Assembly: GCA_037074765.1 (NCBI GenBank)
Contig: JBAMDO010000084.1
Coordinates: 124,001-188,000 of the forward strand
DNA: 64,000 nt
Source: Mansonella perstans
Taxonomy: Eukaryota; Nematoda; Chromadorea; Rhabditida; Onchocercidae
Direction of reading: 5' to 3'
Part shown: positions 39,801 through 51,200 of the stretch, piece after piece
Numbering within the stretch: position 1 is the first letter of the stretch
Layout of the letters: every line of letters starts with the position of its first letter
Position numbers and translations under genes: made by a program
The notes under the pieces: model-generated
Database searches by the model: none
What the model was told of the DNA's origin: nothing
Seen by the model: the letters and a program-made list of their open reading frames with translations, nothing else

Positions 39801-41324
39801 TCATATATCTCTGCACATAACACCAAAAAGTAGTCATTACTTTTTCATCTTGCTTTTTTAACTTTCCAGATCTTTTACCAATCTCTAACTGAATTTCTGT
39901 TTCGTACCTCTGAATTTAAGGCGAAGTTAATGAAGAACGAGAACCTCCTCTGAAAGTTCCGAAGTTGAAAATTCGGCTCGGTCGAAAGGGAGAAGAGCAT
40001 ATGGTTGATTCGGAACAACCAGTGGTGGAACATGTAGCGAAAAATGCTCAGCAAGAAGAGGATAAGTTAGAAATGAAGTTGGGAAGTAGCGATCTTGACC
40101 AATTTAACCGACACAAGCGAACGGCAGGAGTGGATCACAACCGAAAAATGACTATTGTTATCCCGAAGTCTGTGATTAAAAGTTCGTATACATCTTCTTG
40201 TAACCCCGGCAACTCGATCTCAACGCCTGTCAGCTCCAACGCACAATTTTCACCTAATTCAGGTAACTTATTTGTTTTGATTAGTCGCTGTGGATTTGTC
40301 AGGGTTTGTTTTACCATCCGAAAGTATTCTGGTTCCGCATGTTGGCCTTTCATCTGTTGCAGAATCTGCTATGGATTGCAGTAGTGCTATGAGCAGTTCC
40401 ATTATAGGGAGGCAGTAATATGGGGTTTTTTGGTAGTGGTAGTCAGTAGTTGTTATTTGGGATGTTTGTAAATTTTGGAGGAGGATTTTATCTTTCCTAG
40501 GCCATTTTTGTTTTAAACTACTACTATTTTTAGAAACTACTGGTTAAAATTCGCTACCATGTGCAAATTTTGAATTTAGATATCTTCTGTTGTAAGAGCA
40601 CACCTATATGCTCTGTCGTTTCTCACTGCTTTCCCATCTTTTCATTACCAAGTAATTTATTCGGCTTCTCGACTTATAAGTTTCTACGAACAGTTCTGAA
40701 TTGTTTCGTATACTATTAATTGTATATACCATTTTTCTTGTGTCTCCCTAGCAATGAACTGAAACACTTAAGCTTGTTGGATTTGCTGTCGGATCATCAT
40801 TTTTTGATCGCTTAAAAGATGATTTTTTTCCTACCGTTATTTACATAGACAAACGCAATCAGATAAATACTTTCGGAGACGTGACGTATATTTAATGGTG
40901 CATAATGATCGTAACCGTGAAAGTTCGCCATCGTAGATATTTATTTGCATTTGCATTTCTATGATTTGTCCATAACTAATAAGAGTGATCAGATAATTTT
41001 CCAGAATTATCGAACGAGGAAGAAGATGAACAGTTGCGTGCACAAGCTGATAGCGTCATCAGTCGTTTAAATGACTGGGGGACGAAAAATCCTGTGACTC
41101 ATCAAGCTGATACACTTTCTCGACTAGTTGGTACTGCACCGTTGATGGCGCCGGTTCTCGATCGGCTTCTACCGAATGACCCTTGGTTTTTTAGTATGGA
41201 TATGAAAAACCTCTCAACAGTCGACTCCAATGATACTGCCTCTTCACGCATGACATGGCTTACATCTGCTGCCAGTCACCCGCGCAGTTTGAAAACCACA
41301 GTCAGCATCAGTAAGCCGAATTAG
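33827..41324 (+). CDS. BICRA: GLTSCR1-domain (BICRA/BICRAL-like) chromatin protein
   Basis: Seventeen exons: 33827-33870, 34199-~34614, 34899-35347, 35604-35684, 35840-36028, 36207-36301, 36436-36769, 36910-37181, 37377-37525, 37660-37754, 38150-38255, 38374-38711, 38858-39217, 39401-~39538, 39652-~39832, 39921-40262, 41005-41324; about 1,300 aa. The N-terminal half is low-complexity and Q/P/S-rich with two polyglutamine stretches. The GLTSCR1 domain spans exons 9-11 (SDVLQRLLPFHVYSEP, RYIIEQRMRSLLCKEAM, ECLLLSLDAEHERRLLDEEK). In mammals BICRA/BICRAL are defining subunits of the non-canonical BAF (GBAF) remodeler and bind BRD proteins; the same nuclear role is inferred. The C-terminal part ends with a conserved-looking LDRLLPNDPWFF. 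Exon 14 carries a frame problem (see findings), and the donors of exons 2 and 15 are ambiguous. A trans-splice-like acceptor (ttcatag) precedes the ATG. Confidence 0.85.
35204..35226 (+). repeat. CAG/CAA repeat encoding polyglutamine
   Basis: Within exon 3 of the BICRA-like gene a run of CAG/CAA codons encodes QRQQQQQQ. A second Q-rich stretch lies at 36580-36632 in exon 7. Such tracts vary in length between individuals and species. Confidence 0.8.
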
Positions 41325-43288
41325 AGTTGCCGTTTTTTTTTTTTTTCATGGCGTCTTCACTTTCCATTTTTATATGGAACGACACTTCTTTGGTTTCATC
41401 TTATTAAACTTTTCATCTTATGAGATCTTGGGATGCATCTGCTTAAGAAATTATTGAAAATCGCTCAGCATATGCGAGTGAAGTTTGGAATAATTCCGAC
41501 TGAAGTCTATCAAGTGGGAAAACCAGTAATAGGGTAAAAAATTAAAGAGGAATTCTTTTTCTGTCGTGAAATTAGAAAATGGAAATGCAAGGTCGCATAT
41601 CTATTGTGTGTTATTTGAGCGCGGGTTTCATGTCTTTCTGCTGCGTTTGTGGCGGTGCCTCTGTTACTGGCTACTGAACAGTTTTGATTAGCTTGATCAT
41701 AGTTTGTTCATTTAAATACTGTTGCTGTGTTTCTATTCAGTATAATTTATCTCACTATCCGGGTGGGGATAATAGATCCAGTTTGACTTTTATCTTAAAT
41801 TTCATGAACTTTCGAAATGATGGGAATTTCAACAGGTTCACTTTGTTTTTTAATTTTATTCTTGAAGGATCTATAATCTTTTTGAAAGTCCCATATCCGT
41901 TCAGTCTATGCGCTTTCTTGTACCATTCTGTAATTCGGTTGTTTGCAATCCTGCTGAAATGAGTTGTTTCATTCATTGAATGCCTTGAATTCAAAACATT
42001 CTCTTTATTGCTAACCGTTTACCTTCGTTTCCTTTCCCATTCATGTTTCGTTGCGGTGCTTCTAAAACGTTTTTTAACTGTGCTATTAGAACGTTGTTTT
42101 ACGAGTGTTATGTAATCGTATGGATGTATGTAATATTGTCCTGTTTTATATGGCGTCATGTTGCCATTACCAAAATTGCATAGATTTATTGATTGTTTTC
42201 TCCATTTCTAAATTTGATTTTTATAAGTTGTTCTGATTTTTATAAGTATATATTTTTATAACTTGAAAAGTTCTTTCGTACAGATTGTACAATATTTCTG
42301 TACAGGTCCGAGCAGTGTACGCGTCTTAATTTTCTCTTATTTTTTCGGCCCTAAATACATCTACAAACACATACATAGTATTCTAATCTCAAGCTGATCT
42401 AATTTGGCCATTCTGTCTATTTTTTTTACTTTTTCATTGTCTCGTTCCAATTTTTGTCGAAAAAGGAAAAGTATGTATTTTTAATATCAGGCTATGTGTA
42501 TCAAAGTGCGCCTGTTCAGAAATAATATGTAGATATGAAGTATAAAGCATTCCGCAGTAATGTATATAATAGTATGTTTTACGATTATTCAAGTCAAAAA
42601 ATTGAATTTTAAAAAGTTGTTTTCTTTACGCTATTGCTCATTCCTTTAATGCAGAATGATGACCTATCAATAACAGAGGAACAGATTGTGTAAAATACAT
42701 TTTGGATCGATGAGTTGGATTTGCTAGTAACGCTAGACAATTGATGCGGTTATTAAAAAGTTATGAAGTTGGCAAATTTACAAGCCATCGTAAATTAATT
42801 TATGCGCGGAATCTGAACGCAGCAGATAAGAGGGAGCTGTCATTGGGCAGGTTTAAATAGTTGTTGCAATTAGTAGTGGTGGTAATGCAAGCGAATTTGA
42901 AAATTCGTATACCGGTAGTGCAATTATGTACGTCCAGTAGTAAAATGCAGTTGGTAAAATGTAGTATATGTTCATTAGTTTGATATTAATAGTGTCTCCC
43001 TACAGGGGTTCATGACGCTGACTGATGTTTTGGACGTGCAGGTGAGTTTATTGTAACTTTTTAAGTAAGGGGAATTGCAGGGAAGTGGAAGAATGGAAAC
43101 AATTGTTAGGTCTTTGGATTTGATGTTCCTAGAGTTGCGAAAAGGTTTCAACTTAAGAATTTTTTTCCATTATCGCAGCACCACTTCAATAGTTCCAGTT
43201 TTCTATTCACAGTGGTTCCATTCAACTGTGAATTTATAAATGGGGGAGTTTTCCAATTACAACTTACTGTACTGTTGCAGGAGGCTGT
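41325..43288. other. Interval between the BICRA-like gene and LSM11 (same strand)
   Basis: T-rich sequence, probably the long 3' UTR of the upstream gene plus the 5' region of LSM11. A mini-exon-like segment at 43009-43041 (acceptor ctacag, donor gtgagt) cannot be joined in frame to either gene. No other coding signal. Confidence 0.5.
43281..43288 (+). promoter_or_regulatory. Probable trans-splice or 5' UTR acceptor of LSM11
   Basis: A strong acceptor (ctgttgcag, ending 43280) lies 8 bases before the chosen ATG with no upstream in-frame coding. This is the arrangement expected for spliced-leader addition in nematodes. An ordinary 5' UTR intron is equally possible. Confidence 0.4.
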
Positions 43289-45086
43289 ATGGATTTCTTT
43301 TCTTCGAGTTTTAATGCTGCGGAGGCTTTAAATGATCTCAGAATGTCCACCATTGAGACCAAATGTTTTGAATCAGTTGATAAATTTGAACAGTACTTGT
43401 GGTACAACGATGCTACACTTGTCGCTGAGTTACAAAAGCTGGAAGTTCAAAAAAACGAATCATCAGCTGGACAGTTCAGGTAAGTGTCGTAAACTTGAAG
43501 GAACAATGAGGATTTTTGAAATCCGGTTGCAGGAGCTGAAATCAAACTTTAGAGCGTTATCAATGACGTTGGCTATTTGTAACTCTCTAGATATCGAAGT
43601 TTTGGTGGACAGTACTCGAAGTCCTCTTTCACCTTTGATTTTTTTTTTTAAATTCAAGGAGCTTATGCAATGATCATCATTTGATAAATTAAACAGTATA
43701 TTTTGCTATACTGCTTGCAGCGCTGATTAGTAAATGCAGACATAACACGTGAGCGGATTTCGATCTTAGGCAATGAATTATACATACATTATTTCATCTT
43801 CTGGCATTTGATTTCTTCTCTCCTTTCCAGTATTCGTCGCCAACCAAATTCATTTTTTCCATATATGATTTCACGAAAATCTTGAACTACAGTTATGATT
43901 ACTTGATAGGCTGATCAAATGGCTGTCATGAAATACTACATCCGCAGAAGCCAACCAAATTTGTGTGGAGCAGTCAGGGCTATTTCATTGACATTCACTT
44001 TATTGCTTTGTTTTTAAATTGTAGGAAATTTTACTTAATGCAGTGCGAATTTTCCAATTGTTGTCTTTTACACTAAACGAGGCAAAATTTTAGGGAAGCT
44101 CGGCTGTCACAAATGTGTGCACAAAGAGGAAGGAATGTAACTGAACCTGCTAAGCAAGTAAGAGTAAGTCTAAATAAGGTGGCATCTAGTCACGTCAAAA
44201 TAACTCTAAGCTCTCAAACTTCAGTATTTGCAACTTAGCTGCTTATAGAAATGGAATGGTATTAATTTGCTCCAAATAAATCTGCAAGGACCAATGAAAC
44301 GTTTAGATGAATGCATGAAAGAAGGACATACAGTATGCATCACTTTGCGAAGGCGGGCCTGCGTGAACTCCTTCATTCGAGCTAAAATTATTGCGTTTGA
44401 TAAGCACTGGAACTTGCTAATAAGGTTTGTGATACACTGGTATGAACTTGCGAAGAACTGAGAATTTTATGCCGGCTTCCTATTAGCCATAACCTGCTAT
44501 TTCAAATTTTATTGATCTCGGCATTTTTTGGTGTATGCTGAGGTGCTATTAGACTTTAAAAGTGAGTAGCGATGCGGAAATGGTCATAAAAGCTATTAAA
44601 GTGAAATCTTTCACTGAATCTTTAACGATACGTGCTGCTCACTTAATATGACTCTAGTTGGAATTGTATTTAATCGAAAACAGAAATATGATTTCTGTCA
44701 AAGAAGTGAATACAAACCAAAACTTCTCCATCATTATAATTCATAGTCAACAAGTTTAGTGAGCATTCAGTGGTTACAAACATATAAATCAACGAATGAT
44801 TACAAATATGAAAATCAACGAATGATTACAAATATATAAATCAACGAAGTAATAATACAGAGATGGTGATGAGAGTTTCAAGCCAACAGTAAGAATGCAA
44901 CGTCGAGTTCCCAAGAGTATGCAGATAAAAAAGCCATTCCAGTATTCTGAAGGCCAGTGTGAAAACCGGAAAGGTAAAACAAAAACGCTGTGGCAACGTC
45001 ATCTACCCTTTTCTCTGATCCGTGGGGACGATGTCGTCTTAATATCCGTTTCTCCACGATTGTTTGTTAAGCATTCCTTACAGTAA
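43289..45086 (+). CDS. LSM11: LSM11-like U7 snRNP Sm protein
   Basis: Four phase-consistent exons (43289-43479, 44094-44157, 44249-44424, 44861-45086) give 218 aa. The N-terminus (SSSFNAAEAL, then CFESVDKFEQYL at 26-37) matches the conserved LSM11 N-terminal region, which in other animals lies in the part that contacts FLASH. Sm1 spans about residues 100-148, with IIAFDKHWNLLIRDGDE matching the LSM11-type FDKxWN...D-DE signature. After a basic spacer of about 48 residues, Sm2 reads QRHLPFSLIRGDDVVLISV. Sm1 and Sm2 separated by a long insertion is diagnostic of LSM11. LSM11 replaces SmD2 in the U7 snRNP, which cleaves replication-dependent histone pre-mRNA. The protein is shorter than human LSM11 (about 360 aa), mainly in the spacer and N-terminal half. 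Exon 2 has two in-frame tandem donors. Confidence 0.9.
44774..44851 (+). repeat. 26-bp tandem repeat, three copies, in LSM11 intron 3
   Basis: Three copies of a 26-bp unit (ttacaaatataaatcaacga-like) start at 44774, 44800 and 44826 with a few substitutions. The array ends nine bases before exon 4, so it occupies the branchpoint/polypyrimidine region of the intron. Confidence 0.85.
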
Positions 45087-45230
45087 GTGCGCTAGTAGAG
45101 ATTTTTATACTTTGATGATATGCAATTTTGGCAAAAATATTTGAAAGAACAAGTAATATTCAGGTATGATTAGCAAAGATCACTCAACTTCACTGTGATC
45201 TGATTTCGCGTCAAAACAGTATACACATAG

Positions 45231-45236
45231 AATAAA
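45231..45236 (+). terminator. Possible LSM11 poly(A) signal AATAAA
   Basis: AATAAA occurs 145 bases after the LSM11 stop and within 40 bases of the xpo-3 stop on the opposite strand. The 3' ends of the two convergent genes therefore nearly meet or overlap. Confidence 0.45.
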
Positions 45237-45272
45237 ATTATTTTGGAAATTGGAGTATTTCTTACTTGTTCA

Positions 45273-48200
45273 CTACACAGTACCATTAGCTTTCATTCGC
45301 CTTAACTGAGCATATTGCGTATCCAGTGCTTTTTCCAGTTGTTTACCCTATAATTTTCCTTAACTTGTAACATGTACATACAATGTATAAAGGTCTTACA
45401 CTGAAACCGTATTATTTTAAGTCTTGCAGTAAGACAAGTAACTTACCTTATAATTAGCTATACATTGACAAAAATTTCGGGCAAAGTCTGCAGGAAGAAA
45501 CAACTGTAAGCATTGGTCAAACCTGCAAAATCGCTCTAGGATTAAAACAGACTTAGAACTTAAAACATTTAGTTTTAGATCAAAGCAATCAAATCAATAG
45601 GTACATCTCACCTTTCCAAAGAACAAGATCGTAGAGTTTGTAAACATGAATAAATTTCGTGTTGGAGCAAAACATACTGAGCGTCTGTAAGGTCATGACA
45701 TCCATTGAGAGGAGTCTGGAAATGATACTGACTAGGTTCATGTTTATAATGTTGCATTTCGAAGAAAAAAAAGCTATCGATGCGCTCGAAAAAATTAACG
45801 AAAAAGAGCTCTGTGCTCTAAAATTCAGTTGATCATTGAACTGCTTCCAAAATAATCTTCAATGCATAGATGTAGAAAATCACCTGAAGCGCACTACAAA
45901 CCGCTTTCTCCCATAAAAACTCGATAGAAGCAACTGACCCATCGTTCGACAATTTTAGGAACAGTTTATTGATAATTTGAAATGTAATCCGCAGTGCTGG
46001 CACATCATTTAAGCTCATGAAAGAAATGAGTGAGCTGGATATTTTGCGGAGAAAGTTGGCGCCTTCAAATTAAGTTTATAAAAGGTCCGATTTTCTGTTA
46101 TCCTCGGTTAAGAGATGTAAAATTTACAAATAACTTAATCAGATGTTATTTGCTGCCAGAAAACTATAGTTTCGAGATTGCTTACCACAATCTGTTAATA
46201 TTAAGTCGTGTGTCAACATGCTCAAGATTGTTTGCAGAAAAGCTCGGTTGTAATAAATCATGTCCCTAACAGAGTTCTCATTAGATCTGTCGAATGACAA
46301 CTTTTGTACGGTCCATAAAATATCAAATAAAGCAGGAATATTCAAACCAGTTTCCAAAACACGTTTCTGAAATGTACAAGTTTAATTTATTACTCTTCAG
46401 AGCAGAAGTACTCCTTCAAGCGATGCTAGTAGCAAATGATTTGCTGGAAGTAGAGAAAAGCTGCACTTAATACTCAGGATGAAGAACATATATAAAAAAG
46501 ACCATAGAAACATACCTTAAACTTGGCGAAAATTTGCTGTAATAAAATAAGAAAGTCATGCATCACTTTAAGATCTGAATTGACGTCAAGATACTTGTCG
46601 CAAACAGCTGGTAACATAATTAGTATTTCGCCATCAAGACAAGTAACCATCCGATGAAGATACTGTCTCAATGCATTCAGTCCTTCCACATTACTTGGAG
46701 TTAGCTTATCCAGAAAAACCTAGGAATTATTTCAACATGTCCCGATAATCACCAATGTTGACAACAATTTTGGAGAAACATAAGACAGTTTAAGAAACGA
46801 AGTTGCTTTCGTCATTGACTTTCTTCCTATCCATTGACTACCGTACGTAAAAATGCGTAGAAGAGTACAGGAAATGGTAAGATCGAGAAAAAAGACAAGC
46901 AAATGACTTACTTTCATCAATTCAATAAAAATGATCGTGCACTGACAATTTTGCATGGTGTAGCTATTTGTAAATGCTTTAGTAACACGCCTGAAAATAC
47001 GAATGAGAATCTGGTTAATTCTTTAACATTATCGAAAATAACACTATCCTAAACCTATTTTAAATCAAAAACTCACGCGCTGTAACTAATAACATCCGCA
47101 CACCGCTGATGAAGTTGCTGTACTTCTTCCATATTCTTTGTTCGTGAGAGTCTATCTGTTATACAAGAGAATTTCTGAAGCAGTGATAAACTAAGAACTT
47201 TCATGCATTCTTGTTTCCTTCCAACGGGTAGATTACCGTGAACAATTAGCAGTGACGTAGATTCATAGAGATACATCTGAAATACAAAATCAACAATTCA
47301 CTGAGTCTAAAAGCCCCAAACAATTAGACATAAACATCCAGAAGATGAAGATATGCAGATGTGATAGTCGGAAGCAGTTAACAATTTTAGACATGCTTAA
47401 AACGCTAGTTTAACAAGTAAGTTGACTGAACGAAACAGTTCAACTGCTATGATCATTATGAGATAACAAAGAAAAATGAAAAACCAGATTATGGTATATA
47501 AAACAGTCATAAAAACCAAAAAAAAAAACCTGATCCTCCTTCGATAATTGGTAATCTTCTTCGGATGTTATTGTGAAAAATGCCTCCAACTGTGTGAGAA
47601 TATTTTCAGCTTGTTTACCCAAGTCAAGCCTGAAAATACCTCTTGGTAAAAAAGTTTTTTTTTCAAAGCAGCTGTCCAAGTTTTGAAAAAAGTTTTGCTT
47701 ACTTATGTGCTTTTACAAAGCGACAAAATAAGTAAATAATGCGACTTCTGGACTGGAACGAAGTTTGGCGAAGACCACGTATATCCAAGAATGCATCCTG
47801 AAGAGGAAACTTAGAAATGATTATCCAAAAGCACACTTAACGTTTATATGTAGTGGGGAAAGAGAACTTATATGAACACATAATGAGACAAAAAAACAAT
47901 CATTACTCGAATTATACATTAAATACAAAACTGCTTACTACTGGAGATATATCTAAGACTGAAATTTGAAATTCAAACCAGTATCATCGGTAGTAGATTG
48001 GTATTACTTTGCAGGATCCTTTCATAACGACAAACAATTTCGAAGAATAATGTATTAATACAAGGTAACCCACAGTGATTTATTGTACTTTGTAGAATCT
48101 AAAGATAAGACGCAAATGTTTGAACGGCTTCGGCGAAAATAATATACAAAAACTTTTAACTGCACTGTTCGGCCATTGGTCAAAGCAAAGTTTGTAATTC

Positions 48201-51200
48201 CAAAGCAAATGAATCATAACAAACCTGTATAGTCAATGTTTTTGCACGTTCAGAGATCAAAGTGCTGCTGTTTCCGAAATTCTGCAAAAACTCTTCTACA
48301 AAAGACATACTTTATTTCAAATGGTTTACATTAACTTGATTTATACAAGTTCCAATTCTCCAGCAATAATTCTTTTACTACGTTGTTATAAGTATAAAGG
48401 AATCCATAATAACTTATTGAAATGTAAGGTAAAACGCCGAGCTTAAGTTATACATGGGCTTATGATGACTATAAGAACATGACATAAAGGTTTCCAGCCT
48501 TACATTTTTTCTTCCCCCCTCTTCTTACATATACGAGGATATTTTTGCTAAATCTCCATATTCAAAACTACGAAATTTTCAAAGCATGCGAAATAAGGTA
48601 CGTGTATAAAGTCGGCAAGGTCGTACACTAATGCCAACGTAGCTTCAATAACATTCACGTGGCACTGATTCCAGTTTTCACACACATTTTGAACCGACGA
48701 TTCCAGTTTCATTAATATTGGCTCTTGTTCCTAAAACTTGGAACCAACGATTCCAAAAATCAACCGAGAACATTCAAATAATAACACAAAGAAACGCTAT
48801 TTATTGTTGTAATCCTGTGCCGAACACATAAGCTCATTAACTTTATGCATTTTCGTAACTGACCATAGCTTCTTCACGCGTTCAGACGTGTCTTGATCTC
48901 TGTACTTTTCAGCCATTTTTTTTCTCTCAAGTCTTGCCCAGTCGTTCAGCACACACTCAATATTATAAAAAATAACATACGAAATTCCCAATTGCTGACA
49001 GTATATTTCGAAGTTGTTTTCTAAACGCCATGAATTCAACCACAGTCTCACTACCCGTATTACTCAAGTCAACATTACTTGCCGCTTTGTACCTAAATAA
49101 TAATCCTCATAATATTGCAGAAAGTTGGATCAAAGATATCGGAATCCGATTTCCAGTCCACCACTGATTTTCTTGACTATTTCTAATTTTACAAACGGCA
49201 AATCAAGAAAATTAAAGCAAAATACAACTAGGGGTGTAAGCAAGAAATAACGTGAAGTACGAAATAATGAATTCATAAAATAATGAAACCAACAAATTTC
49301 CAGCACAAATCTTTTAACTGCCGAGCAAAATTTTTTTATAGTTTTGAAATGAACAAGCTAACCTATCCATGGCTAAGCAAATCAATCGATTAGTGAAATC
49401 ATGACGCTTCTTGAATTCCTGAGTTCTAAGAACACAAACATAACGTCGCAAAAATTCGATAACAGTTTCAACCGCATCTATATCCTGAAACTTTGCAGTT
49501 CCAATAAAAAGCACTTCAACTGAAATAATAGAAAACAGGAACAGTAAATACAAAATAATGGAAAAAAACCTCATTAGAAAAGCATAACAAAGCAATGTCA
49601 GCTTGTTCTTGAAGAAGCACTTCACAATGCGTGGATTTTTCTACATCACCAATTTTTGAAAAACTGAAAACTGTTTCATATAGAGAAAGTACTTAGCCTG
49701 CTTGCCATAAATGAATTTTAGTCCTTTAGTTACAGATAACCTGAGAATGTTGTGCCGTTGCTAGGCATAAAAAATTTCCAGTATTTTGAAACTTGTATCA
49801 AAGCAAAATATGATAAGAACTGAAATTTGGCATCTTTTTGGTCTGACAATTATTGGCAGAATTCAACCAAATGAAACTGTTATGCAATATCACTTTGGTA
49901 GAAAAATCAAAGAAGTACCATGTATGGCAATCGATCAGAGCACAGCCTAATGAGTTAGTGAGAGCTCCAGTTCTCAAAACATCATTGACGTCATTTTCCT
50001 GGAGATAAATTACTGTATTTCATCTATGAAAGACAGGCAATGTAAGCTATTTTTTAGAAAATTTAGATAGTAAATTTTCATCCAATGTGACAGAAAATTT
50101 TACTTGAAAATCTTACCTTCAAATCAAAGGACCCGTTTTCAAGCAAAACTGCACACAGCGATGAGGTCAATAAAAGCTTCTTTTCAGCATCCATGCCTTT
50201 TGTAACCATTGCACTGATAGCTGATACTGCTGATTCACAAGTATGTTCATTTTTTAGACAATCTAAACAGCACCTTGGTAAATCAGTCCAATCTGACGTA
50301 GAAACTTATCAGGAAAAGTAAATAGTTACTAATAATAAATGGGGTGATAGTATTGTTGACAACAAGTTCCAAATCAATCCACTCGATGTAACAAGCAATG
50401 ACATCCAAACACAATCCTCGAGTCTTAAAATCATTGCTTTCTGCCTAAAAATATGAAGCGAAGTTTTAAAACGTCTAAATATTGACATTCTCCAATCAAA
50501 CAACTGAATTTAGAGATTTTAAAAAGCTAAAACTCTGCTACTCTTCCGAGCAACACTACCAATAATAATTGCTTATTTTTCACCTTAAAACGCAATTTTC
50601 ATCAGAAAAAAAAAACGAAACAACAAATAAAGTAAACTGCATATAAAATAATAATTCTGATAAAAAACTTTCAACTGCATCAATTCAATAAAACTCGTTA
50701 AACTGACTAATATCTGAGTCCACATTAAAGCCAAGCTATAGTTGCATTTATCACGCATAGCATCCTTTATCCGCATATTTCTCTCCGTCACCTATAATTA
50801 AAACTAAAACAAAAAAAAGCAAGAAGTAGCTATACAACAGTCAAAATAAAGTTGCTATTAAGCAAATAACCAGTTCCTAACAAAACAAATTTAGCAATAA
50901 TTACTTCCATATTTTCTTTTTCTCTTTTTTTTTAGTTTTTTCTGGATCACTGCAATTTGCTTCTTTATGATGTGTTGCAAAAAATCAAGTCACTATTGCT
51001 GTCTTAAAAAAAAAAATGGAATCATCATTCATAGAAATCCTTCCTTATGCAATAAAAAAACTAGTCTCAGCGGATTTTTACGCATTTTTTCGAAAATTTT
51101 ATAAAAGCATCCGCAACTTTCATTAAATCTCTTTAAAAGTTTAAAGTCACAGTTAGCACGATCACCTACTTCTCCAGTTATAGTGCTTTCTTACGGATCT

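Noticed and set aside
43009..43041. Mini-exon between the BICRA-like gene and LSM11
   Set aside because: Joined to the BICRA donor it stops after a few codons, and joined to LSM11 exon 1 it is out of frame; at most a 5' UTR exon.
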